DNA of 64,000 nt from GCA-016699445 sp964555055 (GCA_964555055.1 CAZKQW010000008.1:1-64000); one strand, 5' to 3'; counted from the first letter of the stretch, positions 15,944 through 24,562 are shown. Made by a program: numbers and translations. The notes: generated by a model from the sequence alone, not told the origin.

Positions 15944-16288
15944 ATGCCTCGCGCTAAAGGTGGTTTTAAGACCCGTCAACGTCGCAACCGTGTTTTAAAG
16001 AGTGCTAAAAGCTATGTCGGAGGGCGTTCGCGCTTGATCCGAACGGCGACGGAAGCCGTCAAGCGCGCGATGCGCTATGCCACCCGCCACCGCAAACTCC
16101 GCAAGCGGGATTTCCGTAAGCTTTGGATCGCTCGTATCGGCGCCGCTTCCAAGGAACATGGCATCTCCTACGCCTCTTTGATCGGGAAGTTGACTAAGGC
16201 CAATGTCGCCTTAAACCGTAAAATGCTTTCCGAGATCGCGATCCATAACCCTCAAGCCTTCGCCAAAGTCATCGAAAGCGTCAAATAG
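15944..16288 (+). CDS. rplT: 50S ribosomal protein L20
   Basis: A 114-residue L20: MPRAKGGFKTRQRRNRVLKSAKSYVGGRSRL at the basic N-terminal tail and ISYASLIGKLTKANVALNRKMLSEIAI in the globular C-terminal part. L20 is needed early in 50S assembly, and in several bacteria it represses the rpmI-rplT message by binding a mimic of its rRNA site; I did not find such a structure here. A ribosome binding site AAGGAG lies upstream. Confidence 0.97.
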   Translation: MPRAKGGFKTRQRRNRVLKSAKSYVGGRSRLIRTATEAVKRAMRYATRHRKLRKRDFRKLWIARIGAASKEHGISYASLIGKLTKANVALNRKMLSEIAIHNPQAFAKVIESVK

Positions 16289-16306
16289 CTGCATAAAGGG
16301 GACTCC

Positions 16307-17401
16307 ATGTCGACAGGGGACGCTCACCTGGCTCAACTCGAATCTCGTTTTTTATCCGACATTCAGAGCGTTTCCTCCGAAGAAGCCCTTCATCGCATTA
16401 AATCGCAATACTTAGGAAAACAAGGTTTCATCTCCGAGATCCTCAGGAATCTCGGCCAAATGCCACCTGAGGAGCGACCTAAAGTCGGGGCGGGCGCTAA
16501 TCTCCTGAAAAAAAAGATCGAAGAGGAATGTCGGATCGTTCTCGATCAAATCCTGAATCTAAAAAAAGAGAGGAAGGTATTGGAAGAGAGTCTCGATACG
16601 ACCCTGCCTGGGCGTGGCGTGCCTGAAGGCGGGCGGCACCCTTTGACGCAGACTCTCGACGAAGTCCAACGCATCTTCCAGGAGATCGGTTTTTCCATTT
16701 TCGAAGGGCCAGAGATCGAAACGGAATTCTATAATTTCGAAGCCCTCAATATCGCCGAGGATCATCCCGCGCGCGACATGCAAGATACCTTTTATATTGG
16801 GGGCGCGGGCCGCGCCGCACTGGTTAAGCCGGAAGCTCGTGGTAAAGCCGAGACATCCTATCTCTTGCGGACCCATACGTCGCCGGTGCAAGCCCATGTG
16901 ATGAAAAGCCATAAGCCTCCGATCCGGATGATCGCTCCGGGAGCCGTGTACCGGCGGGATTTCGACGTATCCCACACGCCGATGTTCCATCAGGTGGAGG
17001 GGTTGGTCGTCGATAAAGACGTGACGTTTTCCGACTTGAAGGGGACTTTGACTTATTTCCTGCAAAGCTTTTTCGGCGAGACTCTCAAGGTTCGGTTTCG
17101 TTCCAGTTATTTCCCATTCACGGAACCCTCGGCCGAGGCGGACATCCAGTGCGTGATTTGTCAAGGTCAGGGGAAGATTTCCGGAGGTGCCTGCCGTCTC
17201 TGCAAGACCACGGGATGGCTGGAAGTGATGGGTTGCGGCATGGTCCATCCGGGAGTTTTCGAAAAGGTCGGCTATGACCCTCGGTCCGTCACGGGCTTCG
17301 CTTTCGGCCTCGGCATCGAACGCCTGACGATGCTCAAGCGCGGCATACCGGATATTCGGCTTTTCTACCAAAACGATTTACGCTTTTTAAAACAGTTATG
17401 A
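16307..17401 (+). CDS. pheS: Phenylalanyl-tRNA synthetase alpha subunit
   Basis: A 364-residue PheS. An N-terminal coiled coil (about 1-90) that contacts tRNA is followed by the class II core: GRHPLTQTLDEVQRIF, LRTHTSPVQAHVMKS (motif 2 area) and FAFGLGIERLTMLKRGIPDIRLFYQNDLRFL (motif 3). Four cysteines in CVICQGQG and CRLCKTTGW look like a zinc-binding knuckle, which occurs in many but not all bacterial PheS proteins. The stop overlaps the pheT start by four bases (ATGA), fitting the equal amounts needed for the alpha2-beta2 enzyme. Confidence 0.96.
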   Translation: MSTGDAHLAQLESRFLSDIQSVSSEEALHRIKSQYLGKQGFISEILRNLGQMPPEERPKVGAGANLLKKKIEEECRIVLDQILNLKKERKVLEESLDTTLPGRGVPEGGRHPLTQTLDEVQRIFQEIGFSIFEGPEIETEFYNFEALNIAEDHPARDMQDTFYIGGAGRAALVKPEARGKAETSYLLRTHTSPVQAHVMKSHKPPIRMIAPGAVYRRDFDVSHTPMFHQVEGLVVDKDVTFSDLKGTLTYFLQSFFGETLKVRFRSSYFPFTEPSAEADIQCVICQGQGKISGGACRLCKTTGWLEVMGCGMVHPGVFEKVGYDPRSVTGFAFGLGIERLTMLKRGIPDIRLFYQNDLRFLKQL

Positions 17402-19488
17402 AACTCCCCCTGACCTGGCTCAAAGAATTCATCGATTACGAAGTCTCGGAAGAAGTCTTGGCGAAGAAACTGACCGATGCGGGGATTGAAGTCGAAGAAA
17501 CGACCCAAGACGCCCATGGCAAGACCGTACTCGGGCTCAATGTCACCCCGAACCGGGGCGATGCCTTGTCGATCTTGGGACTTGCCCGCGAAACGTCCGC
17601 GGTCTTGGGCGGCAAAAAAGCCTTAAAGAAAAAGACCCGGCCTTTAGGGTTCGCTAAAAACAAAAAAAGAGCGGGGGATTCTCAAGATAGTATTCAAGTC
17701 TCTTTATCAGCTTCCCTAAGGTGCGCTCGTTATCGTGTCGCTCTCTTAAAGGGGGTGAAAGTGGGTCCGAGCCCGGAGTGGATGAAGCACCGCCTGGATC
17801 AAATGGGGATCCGTTCCATCAACAACATCGTCGACATCACCAATTACATCCTGATGGGGTACGGACAACCCCTCCACGCTTTCGATGCCCGGAAGATCCG
17901 GGGAAGCCGGATCGACGTCCGCACCGCCAAGTCCGGAGAAAAAATCCGGACGTTGGATCACGTCGAGCGCTCTTTGGAGCCGTCGGATCTCGTGATCGCA
18001 GATGCGGAAGGGCCCATCGCCTTAGCGGGTATTATGGGCGGTGAGGGCTCGGAAATCACCGCCGAGACGCGGGATGTGGCTTTAGAGTATGCTTGGTTCG
18101 AGCCCGCGGGGATTCGAAAAACAGCGAGGCGCTTGGGACTGCAGACCGATTCCTCGTATCGTTTCGAACGGGGAGTGGATTTCAACGGAGAGGACGCATT
18201 CTCGGAAGCCGTGCATTGGATCCAAGAGCTCTCCCATGGAAAACTAACCGGGAGCGTCGCCGATTTCTGCCCGCGGCCTTTCCGGCCCGGGAAGATATTT
18301 TTTCATCCTTCCCGAGTCGCTCAAGTTCTCGGAGGAGTTTGGAAGCCCGCCGAATTCAGAAAAATATTCGTGAGTTTAGGTTGCCGGGTCCAAGAGTCGA
18401 AAAAGGACCTGTGGATGGTCACCGTTCCCTCGTGGAGAGGGGATATTTCCCGGGAAGAGGATCTTTTCGAGGAAATCGTCCGTTTAAGCGGCTTGGATCG
18501 GATCCCGGCGACTTTTCCGCCAATGACGACGACGCCACTTACGGGAAATCGGCACGAGCGGTTACGGCAAGAACGGGATGTAAGGGAGTTGCTCACCGCT
18601 TTGGAGTTCTTTGAGGCGATTCATTTCAGTTTCATCTCTCCGGAAGAAGCCCTGGCTTTGGATCCTGGATGCGAAGGTCAACTTATTTCCATCGACAACC
18701 CTTTAGGTCACGAATTTTCGGTCATGCGTCCTTCCTTGCTCCCGTCTCTTTTGAAGACCCTCCAATACCACCATCGGCACAAAATCTCTCGCGTGCGTTT
18801 GTTCGAGCTTAGGAACCGTTTCTTAAAGACACAGGACGGGATCTTAGAGCGCAAAGCTCTCGCCACCGTCCTTTCCGGAACAAAAGCCCAGGGGGATTGG
18901 AGGGATAAAAGCCCCTCGGTCGACTTCTTCGAGGTGAAGGGTCTTATCGAAAAGATCGTCAAAAAGACGAACCGATCGGTCTTTATAAGACCTGGCAAAG
19001 AAAGCGTGCCGTTCTTACACCCGGGCAAACAAAGCCATATTTTCTTTAAAAATCAAAAAGATACACTGTTAGACTTGGGCGTTTTAGGCGAGCTCCACCC
19101 GGAAATCGCCCTCAAAATGGATTTCAAAGAGCCCGTTTATCTTTTTGAGTTGGATTGGGAAGGCCTCATGGAACTGGCTCCTTTGGATAGGGTATACCGT
19201 CCTTACTCGGACCAGCCTCTTGTTTCCCGGGATTTAGCCCTTTTAATGGATGCCTTCCAGCCTGCCGGGGATCTGATCGATCTCTTAAAAGCGCAAGACC
19301 CGACGATCCAACGCGTTAAAATTTTTGATGTTTATGAGGGAGAAAAGCTTCCCCTCGGTAAGAAAAGTGTGGCATACTCTTTAGAATTAGGTTTTGAAAA
19401 TAAGACGATGACGGAAGAAGAAATTAACCAAGTCATGCAGAAGCTGATGAACTACTTGAAAAATTCACTCGGAATTGAGATTCGCTAA
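17398..19488 (+). CDS. pheT: Phenylalanyl-tRNA synthetase beta subunit lacking the EMAP/OB insert
   Basis: A 696-residue PheT. Most bacterial PheT proteins are 780-820 residues and carry a tRNA-binding EMAP/OB domain after about residue 40. Here the sequence runs from LTDAGIEVEETTQDAHGKTV straight into LGLNVTPNRGDALSILGLARE, the block that normally follows that insert, so the domain is cleanly absent. The rest is present: B3/B4 editing region (YILMGYGQPLHAFDA, GIMGGEGSEIT, SSYRFERGVD), B5, the catalytic-like domain, and the C-terminal anticodon-binding FDX-ACB domain (YSDQPLVSRDLALLMD). Phe charging and editing should still work; tRNA affinity may differ. Confidence 0.95.
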   Translation: MKLPLTWLKEFIDYEVSEEVLAKKLTDAGIEVEETTQDAHGKTVLGLNVTPNRGDALSILGLARETSAVLGGKKALKKKTRPLGFAKNKKRAGDSQDSIQVSLSASLRCARYRVALLKGVKVGPSPEWMKHRLDQMGIRSINNIVDITNYILMGYGQPLHAFDARKIRGSRIDVRTAKSGEKIRTLDHVERSLEPSDLVIADAEGPIALAGIMGGEGSEITAETRDVALEYAWFEPAGIRKTARRLGLQTDSSYRFERGVDFNGEDAFSEAVHWIQELSHGKLTGSVADFCPRPFRPGKIFFHPSRVAQVLGGVWKPAEFRKIFVSLGCRVQESKKDLWMVTVPSWRGDISREEDLFEEIVRLSGLDRIPATFPPMTTTPLTGNRHERLRQERDVRELLTALEFFEAIHFSFISPEEALALDPGCEGQLISIDNPLGHEFSVMRPSLLPSLLKTLQYHHRHKISRVRLFELRNRFLKTQDGILERKALATVLSGTKAQGDWRDKSPSVDFFEVKGLIEKIVKKTNRSVFIRPGKESVPFLHPGKQSHIFFKNQKDTLLDLGVLGELHPEIALKMDFKEPVYLFELDWEGLMELAPLDRVYRPYSDQPLVSRDLALLMDAFQPAGDLIDLLKAQDPTIQRVKIFDVYEGEKLPLGKKSVAYSLELGFENKTMTEEEINQVMQKLMNYLKNSLGIEIR

Positions 19489-19513
19489 CACTTAAAGTTT
19501 TACTGGAGGGATT

Positions 19514-19822
19514 ATGACGAAAGCGGAAATCGTCGAAAACGTCTATACGAAAATCGGGTTCTCGAAGAAAGAGTCCAGCGACATCGTCGAGTTGATTTTC
19601 GATTGTCTGAAGAAAACCTTGGAAAAAGGGGAAAAAATTAAGATCTCCGGTTTTGGCAATTTTGTCGTCCGTGAAAAGAGGCCTCGAATGGGGCGTAATC
19701 CGCAAACTGGCCAATCCATCGAAATTACAGCGCGCCGTGTGCTTACCTTCCGTCCCAGCCAAGTTTTAAAAGCTGCCCTCAACAATGAGGAACTTCCCGC
19801 AAATTTCAAAGAAGAAGAATAG
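19514..19822 (+). CDS. ihfA: Integration host factor subunit alpha
   Basis: A 102-residue HU/IHF-fold protein: MTKAEIVENVYTKIGFSKKESSDIVELIFDCLKKTLEKGEKIKISGFGNFVVREKRPRMGRNPQTG. The arm sequence RNPQTGQSIEITARRVLTFRPS with the intercalating Pro and the position right after pheT mark it as IhfA rather than HU. It bends DNA sharply at specific sites, helping sigma-54 promoters and recombination. A candidate beta partner is encoded at 25623. Confidence 0.93.
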   Translation: MTKAEIVENVYTKIGFSKKESSDIVELIFDCLKKTLEKGEKIKISGFGNFVVREKRPRMGRNPQTGQSIEITARRVLTFRPSQVLKAALNNEELPANFKEEE

Positions 19823-19838
19823 AGTCGGTTAAATCATC

Positions 19839-20261
19839 TTGGATAAGCTCTATTACAAGATAGGTGAGGTCGCCCAAATGGCGGGGCTTGAACCTTATGT
19901 CCTTCGTTATTGGGAATCTGAATTCAAGGAAATCACACCGATCAAATCGAAATCCAACCAGCGTCTCTATCGAAAAAAGGATATCGATATGGTATTGCTG
20001 ATCAAAAAACTCCTTTATTCGGAAGGTTTCACCATTGATGGGGCGCGAAAACGTATTCGGGAATTACGCACCGATACGGACCACACTAAAGCAGAGATTC
20101 CGGACGTTGAAGATAAGGAACAGATGACCTTGGGGTTTTCAGGAAATGAAGATTTCTCTCCTCATGAAGAAACGAAGAGTATCCATTCAAAAGCCGACAC
20201 GAAATTTTTAAAAAACATTAAAAAGGAACTTGAAGACCTCGTGCAGATATTGCAGAGGTGA
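19839..20261 (+). CDS. MerR-family transcriptional regulator
   Basis: A 140-residue protein with an N-terminal MerR winged helix (YYKIGEVAQMAGLEPYVLRYWESEFKEITPIKSKSNQRLYRKKDIDMVLLIKKLLYSEGFTIDGARKRI, about residues 4-75). The C-terminal half is polar and short, with no metal-binding cysteines, so the effector is unknown. It starts at TTG 19839, 16 bases after ihfA. A MerR gene after pheST-ihfA is a recurrent arrangement in deltaproteobacteria-like genomes. Confidence 0.88.
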   Translation: MDKLYYKIGEVAQMAGLEPYVLRYWESEFKEITPIKSKSNQRLYRKKDIDMVLLIKKLLYSEGFTIDGARKRIRELRTDTDHTKAEIPDVEDKEQMTLGFSGNEDFSPHEETKSIHSKADTKFLKNIKKELEDLVQILQR

Positions 20262-20280
20262 CCGCTATTTTTTGTCGTGG

Positions 20281-20354
20281 CGGGCCGTAGCGCAGCCTGG
20301 TAGCGCACTTGCTTGGGGTGCAAGGGGTCGCGAGTTCAAATCTCGCCGGCCCGA
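20281..20354 (+). tRNA. tRNA-Pro (GGG)
   Basis: A 74-base cloverleaf. The acceptor stem is CGGGCCG (20281-20287) with CGGCCCG (20347-20353), discriminator A. The anticodon arm is CTTGC-TTGGGGT-GCAAG, anticodon GGG at 20315-20317. The C1-G72 pair is typical for tRNA-Pro. CCA is not encoded. Confidence 0.95.
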
Positions 20355-20487
20355 CAAAAAGATTTGGTCGGAGCGCTCCGTCATTCGACGGGGTGCCCGA
20401 CCGAACGCCTGATAAAATCTAGATCAAATCTGGATCATAGAATCAAATAATGATCATGGATTCACTATTTGACGACAAAAAAATCAC

Positions 20488-21243
20488 ATGAAAAAACCTC
20501 TTATCCTCGTTTCAAATGACGACGGTTTCCGCTCTGAAGGCATCCAAGCTTTGGCTAAAGCGATGCAAGGGCTCGGACAGGTCATGGTTGTGGCTCCAGA
20601 CAATGAGCAAAGCGCCGCAAGTCACGCTTTGACCCTTCACCGTCCCTTGCGGGTCTATAAACACAGTGATTCCGTTTATTCGGTGGATGGAACGCCGACG
20701 GATTGCGTGACGTTGGCGATTCATGAAATTCTTAAGAAGAAGCCTGATTTTGTCGTCTCTGGCATCAACCACGGTGCCAATCTCGGCGATGACGTTCATT
20801 ACTCGGGAACCGTATCGGCAGCTGTCGAAGGAGCTTTGTCGAAAGTACCCTCAGTGGCTTTTTCATTGGTGTCTTGGGGACAGGATCTTCCGATCTTCGC
20901 CTCAGCGGCTTTTTATGCGCGTAAAATCATGAAAAAAGTCATCCAAAAAGGTTTGCCAGGCGGTGTTAGTCTCAATGTTAATGTACCCAACTTACCCTTA
21001 AAGGAGATTAAAGGCTTAGCCTTCTCAAAATTAGGGAAGAGGAATTATGGAGAAGTGATCTTCGAAAAAACAGACCCGAGGGGGAGGAAATATTATTGGA
21101 TCGGTGGTGACGATCGGACTTTCGACGATATTCCGGATTCCGATGGGAATACGATAAAGAAAAAGATGGTTTCCGTAAGCCCTCTTCAAACGGATATGAC
21201 GCATTACCGGCAGCTTGTTGAGATGCAGGATTGGAAATTTTAG
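20488..21243 (+). CDS. surE: 5'/3'-nucleotidase SurE
   Basis: A 251-residue SurE. The metal-binding start LVSNDDGFRSEGIQAL, the APDNEQSAASHALTL loop, VDGTPTDCV, and VVSGINHGANLGDDVHYSGTVSAAVEG are all intact. It removes phosphate from nucleoside 5' or 3' monophosphates and is linked to stationary-phase survival. The stop TAG (21241-21243) is directly followed by the ATG of pcm, giving the surE-pcm-nlpD order found in many proteobacteria. Confidence 0.96.
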   Translation: MKKPLILVSNDDGFRSEGIQALAKAMQGLGQVMVVAPDNEQSAASHALTLHRPLRVYKHSDSVYSVDGTPTDCVTLAIHEILKKKPDFVVSGINHGANLGDDVHYSGTVSAAVEGALSKVPSVAFSLVSWGQDLPIFASAAFYARKIMKKVIQKGLPGGVSLNVNVPNLPLKEIKGLAFSKLGKRNYGEVIFEKTDPRGRKYYWIGGDDRTFDDIPDSDGNTIKKKMVSVSPLQTDMTHYRQLVEMQDWKF

Positions 21244-21891
21244 ATGGCCGACTTCCACATCGCTCGAAAGAAAATGGTGAATGAGCAGTTGGTGGCACGT
21301 AGCATTTTGGATACGCGAGTCTTAGAAGTCATGGGACGCACGCCACGTCATGAATTCGTTGACCCTGGAATGGCTAGTCAAGCGTATCAAGATCATCCTT
21401 TGAATATTGGACTCAAACAAACGATCTCGCAGCCCCACATCGTCGCCTTGATGTCTCAGCTTTTGGAGCTAAAAGGTGAGGAGAAGGTTCTGGAGATCGG
21501 TACGGGCTCAGGCTACCAAACCGCTGTCCTTTCACAACTCGCCAAAAAGGTCTTTTCCATCGAAAGGTTGACCTCGCTCTCGAATAAAGCGCGCCGGACT
21601 TTTTACCGTTTGGGTTTCTTGAACATCACGTTAAGGATCGGTGACGGCACACTCGGTTGGCCGGAAGAAGCCCCTTTCGACGCCATTATCGTGACGGCGG
21701 CGTCCCCTGAGGTCCCTGAAACCTATACGCATCAACTCGCAGAAGGCGGTAGGCTAATAATCCCTGTGGGTCCCGAGGAATCCCAAGACTTGCTTCTGAT
21801 CCGCAAAATTTCCGGTAGACTTCATTCCGAAAAGCGGGCGGAGTGCCGTTTCGTTAAACTCATTGGACAATATGCATGGCAAGAAACATGA
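21244..21891 (+). CDS. pcm: Protein-L-isoaspartate O-methyltransferase
   Basis: A 215-residue PCMT. The family-specific SQPHIVALMSQLLEL precedes SAM motif I, VLEIGTGSGYQTAVLSQL; the substrate-binding start (RTPRHEFVDPGMASQAYQDHPLNIG) is also clear. It methylates the abnormal isoaspartyl side chains that form in ageing proteins and so starts their repair. It is translationally coupled to surE and overlaps the next gene by four bases. Confidence 0.95.
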   Translation: MADFHIARKKMVNEQLVARSILDTRVLEVMGRTPRHEFVDPGMASQAYQDHPLNIGLKQTISQPHIVALMSQLLELKGEEKVLEIGTGSGYQTAVLSQLAKKVFSIERLTSLSNKARRTFYRLGFLNITLRIGDGTLGWPEEAPFDAIIVTAASPEVPETYTHQLAEGGRLIIPVGPEESQDLLLIRKISGRLHSEKRAECRFVKLIGQYAWQET

Positions 21892-22943
21892 AGAAGACCC
21901 TCTCTTTATTTTTGCTCTCTTTTTTTCTCACTTTTTTCATTGGCGCTTGTACACACGTCTATACGCGTAAGGGAATGTATTACCGGGTTTCAAAAGGCGA
22001 CACGCTCGCCAAGATTTCCGTGAAATACAAAGTAAGCGCCCAGGAGATCGCCGAAGAGAATAACATAGAAAATACCCAACAGTTAAAACCCGGACGATCG
22101 ATTTACATTCCGGGAATGACTCCAAGAGGTTTGGCAAATCTCATCGAACAATCCAAGAGAGGCGTAAAACCTAAGCGTAAGACAGGCACCTCACCTAAGA
22201 AAAAACCAACATCCTCGTCGAAAGGCAAAATTTCCGCCCCACCTTCTGAGGGAAGTCCTAATGAAGAAGGCATTGTCCTGGAGAGAGGGAGGTTTAGCTG
22301 GCCTATTCAAGGAGAAATTTCATCGCCCTTCGGTATGCGTCATGGAAGGCGACATGACGGCATAGACGTGCGTTCCCCAATCGGTACGCCTATTGCCGCA
22401 GCCGCTGACGGAGAAGTCGTCTTCGCAAAGAGAATGAGAGGGTATGGTAATCTAGTCCTCATGAAGCATGAAGACGACTTCTTTACTGTCTATGCCCATA
22501 ATTCAATTAATCTTGCAAAATTAGGACAAAAAGTCAGGAAAGGACAGATCATTGCCAAAGTTGGAAGAACGGGACGTGCTACTGGGCCACATTTACACTT
22601 TGAGGTGAGAAAAAATACGAAAGCGCGCAACCCTTTATTCTTTTTGCCGAAGAACGAACATACGAAGCAGCTTAATTTCGAAGAAACTCCTTCGAAAGAA
22701 GGCTTAAAACCGAATGAAGTCGTTGATGAACACGCCGATATTGACGACCCAGATTCGGCAGATATGGAGCAGGAAAAAGCGCCGCTAAGTCAGAAAACTC
22801 AATCAACCCAAGCGCCGAAGAAAATAATTATCCGTACGGCTAAAAAGAAAGTGCTTCCCAAGAAAAAAGTGCTAAGGACGAGGCCCGAAAAGAAGGTTCC
22901 CTCAAAAAAAAAGGAGAGCGCCCATGGAAGAATTAAAAAGTAA
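21888..22943 (+). CDS. NlpD-like LysM/M23 lipoprotein
   Basis: A 351-residue lipoprotein. The signal peptide MKKTLSLFLLSFFLTFF ends in the lipobox IGAC. A LysM domain (YYRVSKGDTLAKISVKYKVSAQEIAEENNI to SIYIPG, about residues 28-75) should bind peptidoglycan. The M23 domain (about 145-245) keeps both metal/catalytic motifs, HDGID and HLHFE, unlike NlpD/EnvC of E. coli, which have lost them and only activate amidases; this protein may cut peptidoglycan itself. A Lys-rich tail (about the last 45 residues) follows. ATG 21888 overlaps the pcm stop (ATGA), so I prefer it to 21876. The end overlaps apt by 20 bases. Confidence 0.88.
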   Translation: MKKTLSLFLLSFFLTFFIGACTHVYTRKGMYYRVSKGDTLAKISVKYKVSAQEIAEENNIENTQQLKPGRSIYIPGMTPRGLANLIEQSKRGVKPKRKTGTSPKKKPTSSSKGKISAPPSEGSPNEEGIVLERGRFSWPIQGEISSPFGMRHGRRHDGIDVRSPIGTPIAAAADGEVVFAKRMRGYGNLVLMKHEDDFFTVYAHNSINLAKLGQKVRKGQIIAKVGRTGRATGPHLHFEVRKNTKARNPLFFLPKNEHTKQLNFEETPSKEGLKPNEVVDEHADIDDPDSADMEQEKAPLSQKTQSTQAPKKIIIRTAKKKVLPKKKVLRTRPEKKVPSKKKESAHGRIKK

Positions 22944-23439
22944 AATACGGGACGTGCCGGATTTTCCGAAACCGGGGATCGTCTTCAAAGACCTGACGCC
23001 TCTTCTTTCGGATGTGAAGTCTTTCCAGAAAATCATCGATTTTTTTGCTAAGCGCTACTCGGAAAAAGCCGTCGATACTATTGTCGGTATTGAATCGAGA
23101 GGGTTCATTTTTGGCGCTCCCCTGGCTTATCGGATCGATGCCTCTTTCGTTCCGGTGCGTAAGAAAGGGAAACTCCCTTACAAAACCACCGCCGTCACCT
23201 ATGATTTGGAATATGGAACAGATACTTTGGAAATTCATGAGGATGCCATCCACCCCGGAAGCCGTGTGCTCGTCGTCGACGATTTATTGGCTACAGGCGG
23301 CACCTGCGCAGCTACCTGTCAACTCGTTGAGAAGAGCGGAGGTTCAGTCGTCGAATGCGCTTTCGTCGTCGAGCTGAATTTCCTCCTAGGAAGGAATAAG
23401 TTGAAGGGTAGGGAAATCTTTTCCCTAATCCAATTTTAA
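22924..23439 (+). CDS. apt: Adenine phosphoribosyltransferase
   Basis: A 171-residue Apt: IRDVPDFPKPGIVFKDLTPLL at the N-terminus, GIESRGFIFGAPLAYRI, KGKLPYKT, and the PRPP-binding loop VLVVDDLLATGGTCAAT. It salvages adenine to AMP with PRPP. The start ATG 22924 lies inside the 3' end of the lipoprotein gene and follows AAGGAGAG. tRNA-Arg begins 5 bases after the stop. Confidence 0.96.
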   Translation: MEELKSKIRDVPDFPKPGIVFKDLTPLLSDVKSFQKIIDFFAKRYSEKAVDTIVGIESRGFIFGAPLAYRIDASFVPVRKKGKLPYKTTAVTYDLEYGTDTLEIHEDAIHPGSRVLVVDDLLATGGTCAATCQLVEKSGGSVVECAFVVELNFLLGRNKLKGREIFSLIQF

Positions 23440-23444
23440 TGAAT

Positions 23445-23516
23445 GCCCCCGTAGTTCAATGGATAGAACAAGGGACTCCTAAGCCCTAGATACAGGTTCG
23501 ATTCCTGTCGGGGGCA
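23445..23516 (+). tRNA. tRNA-Arg (CCT)
   Basis: A 72-base cloverleaf. The acceptor stem is GCCCCCG (23445-23451) with CGGGGGC (23509-23515), discriminator A. The anticodon loop is CTCCTAA, anticodon CCT at 23478-23480, with one mismatch (A-G) at the end of the anticodon stem. CCA is not encoded. It lies in the gap between apt and the TIGR02147 gene. Confidence 0.92.
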
Positions 23517-23549
23517 TATAATGAATGCCCTAGATGTAAAGAAGTACCT

Positions 23550-24392
23550 ATGATTTCAGCGTTCCACTACACGAACTACCGCGAGTATCTGCGGGATCGT
23601 TTTAATTCAGAAAAAAGAAAAGGCCGCGGCTTTTCTTACCGCTCATTTAATCGAAAAGCCGGGATAAGTTCTTCTAGCTTCCTGAAATTAGTAATGGACG
23701 GCAAACGCAACCTTTCTCCAGACGGCGTCCTCAAAGTGGCACGAGCTTTCAACTTGCCGGATGACGAAACTGATTTTTTTTTCGACTTAGTTTGCTTCAA
23801 CCAATCGAAGAAGTTCGACGAAAAAGACTTATACTTCAAGAAAATCCTTCAACATCGATATAAGAATCAAATCCAAATCATCGATCCGGAGCACGACTTC
23901 CTTTTTTCGCAGTGGTACTACCTACCTATCTTAGAGCTGGTGCGCTTCTCTTCGCGCAGAGGACAAAAAAAAGATGACCATTGGTTTTTAAAATATCTGC
24001 GTCCCCATGTGTCTTTGCATCAGGTTAGGGATGCCTTGGCCCTGCTTTGTCAAAAAGGTTTTTTGAAAAAATCAGCTTACGGCTATAAAAGACGAAACTT
24101 TTTTCTTACGACGTCCGATGAAGTGTACTCACACTCGGTGCTCCATTTCTATCGGGACTATTGTGACAGAGCTAAGATGTCGGTTTCGGAAGATAGCGAG
24201 AAGACAAGAGACTTTTCGACATTGACGATCGCGGTTTCGAGAAGAGGATTTGAAATGGCTAAGCAAGAGATTCGAAAGTTCCGCAAGAGATTGCATACGC
24301 TTCTTGAAAGCAAGGGGTTGGGGGAAAAGGAAACGGTGGCACACGTGAATTTACAACTCTTCCAAATCTGCCGCTTAGAGGAGAAGGAATAA
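23550..24392 (+). CDS. TIGR02147 family protein (putative regulator)
   Basis: A 280-residue protein with the TIGR02147 pattern: FHYTNYREYLRDRFNSEKRKGRGFSYRSFNRKAGISS and SFLKLVMDGKRNLSPDGVLKVARAFNLPDDETDFFFDLVCFNQ. The first 75 residues look like a helix-turn-helix of the XRE type. The family is common in Fibrobacter and Bdellovibrionota-like genomes, often in many copies and often near surface lipoproteins; its function has not been settled. Here it is followed after two bases by a tiny lipoprotein gene with a good ribosome binding site, suggesting a two-gene unit. Confidence 0.85.
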   Translation: MISAFHYTNYREYLRDRFNSEKRKGRGFSYRSFNRKAGISSSSFLKLVMDGKRNLSPDGVLKVARAFNLPDDETDFFFDLVCFNQSKKFDEKDLYFKKILQHRYKNQIQIIDPEHDFLFSQWYYLPILELVRFSSRRGQKKDDHWFLKYLRPHVSLHQVRDALALLCQKGFLKKSAYGYKRRNFFLTTSDEVYSHSVLHFYRDYCDRAKMSVSEDSEKTRDFSTLTIAVSRRGFEMAKQEIRKFRKRLHTLLESKGLGEKETVAHVNLQLFQICRLEEKE

Positions 24393-24394
24393 AT

Positions 24395-24562
24395 ATGGGA
24401 TGGCGTTTTTGGATCGTTATTTTTTTGTTTATTGGAACATCTTGCTCTAGGCCATATGCGGGAATAGAAATTGGCAATCCCACTTCCAATCCGCCCCCTA
24501 GGCCAATTATGCCTCCGGCATTGAATGCATCGCTTTCCACCACTTTCAACGAATGCTTTTAA
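24395..24562 (+). CDS. Tiny lipoprotein-like protein, possibly truncated
   Basis: A 55-residue frame, ATG 24395 preceded by AAGGAATAAAT, two bases after the TIGR02147 gene. Residues 5-15 are hydrophobic and lead to a lipobox-like IGTSC (Cys17), followed by AGIEIGNPTSNPPPRPIMPP. The GIEIGNP segment is one I have seen near the N-terminus of longer lipoproteins in Bdellovibrionota-like genomes, but this is memory, not a search. The frame stops after 55 residues; another frame (24553-24675) runs on to IAIGTFEINGKF, so this could be the start of a longer gene broken by a frameshift. Confidence 0.5.
   Translation: MGWRFWIVIFLFIGTSCSRPYAGIEIGNPTSNPPPRPIMPPALNASLSTTFNECF

Noticed and set aside
20366..20402. 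Hairpin GGTCGG...CCGACC after tRNA-Pro
   Set aside because: The 6-bp outer and 5-bp inner stems are separated by an unmatched internal loop and no T-run follows, so I do not call a terminator.
20230..20412. 60-residue frame across tRNA-Pro
   Set aside because: Its core is the translation of the tRNA itself.
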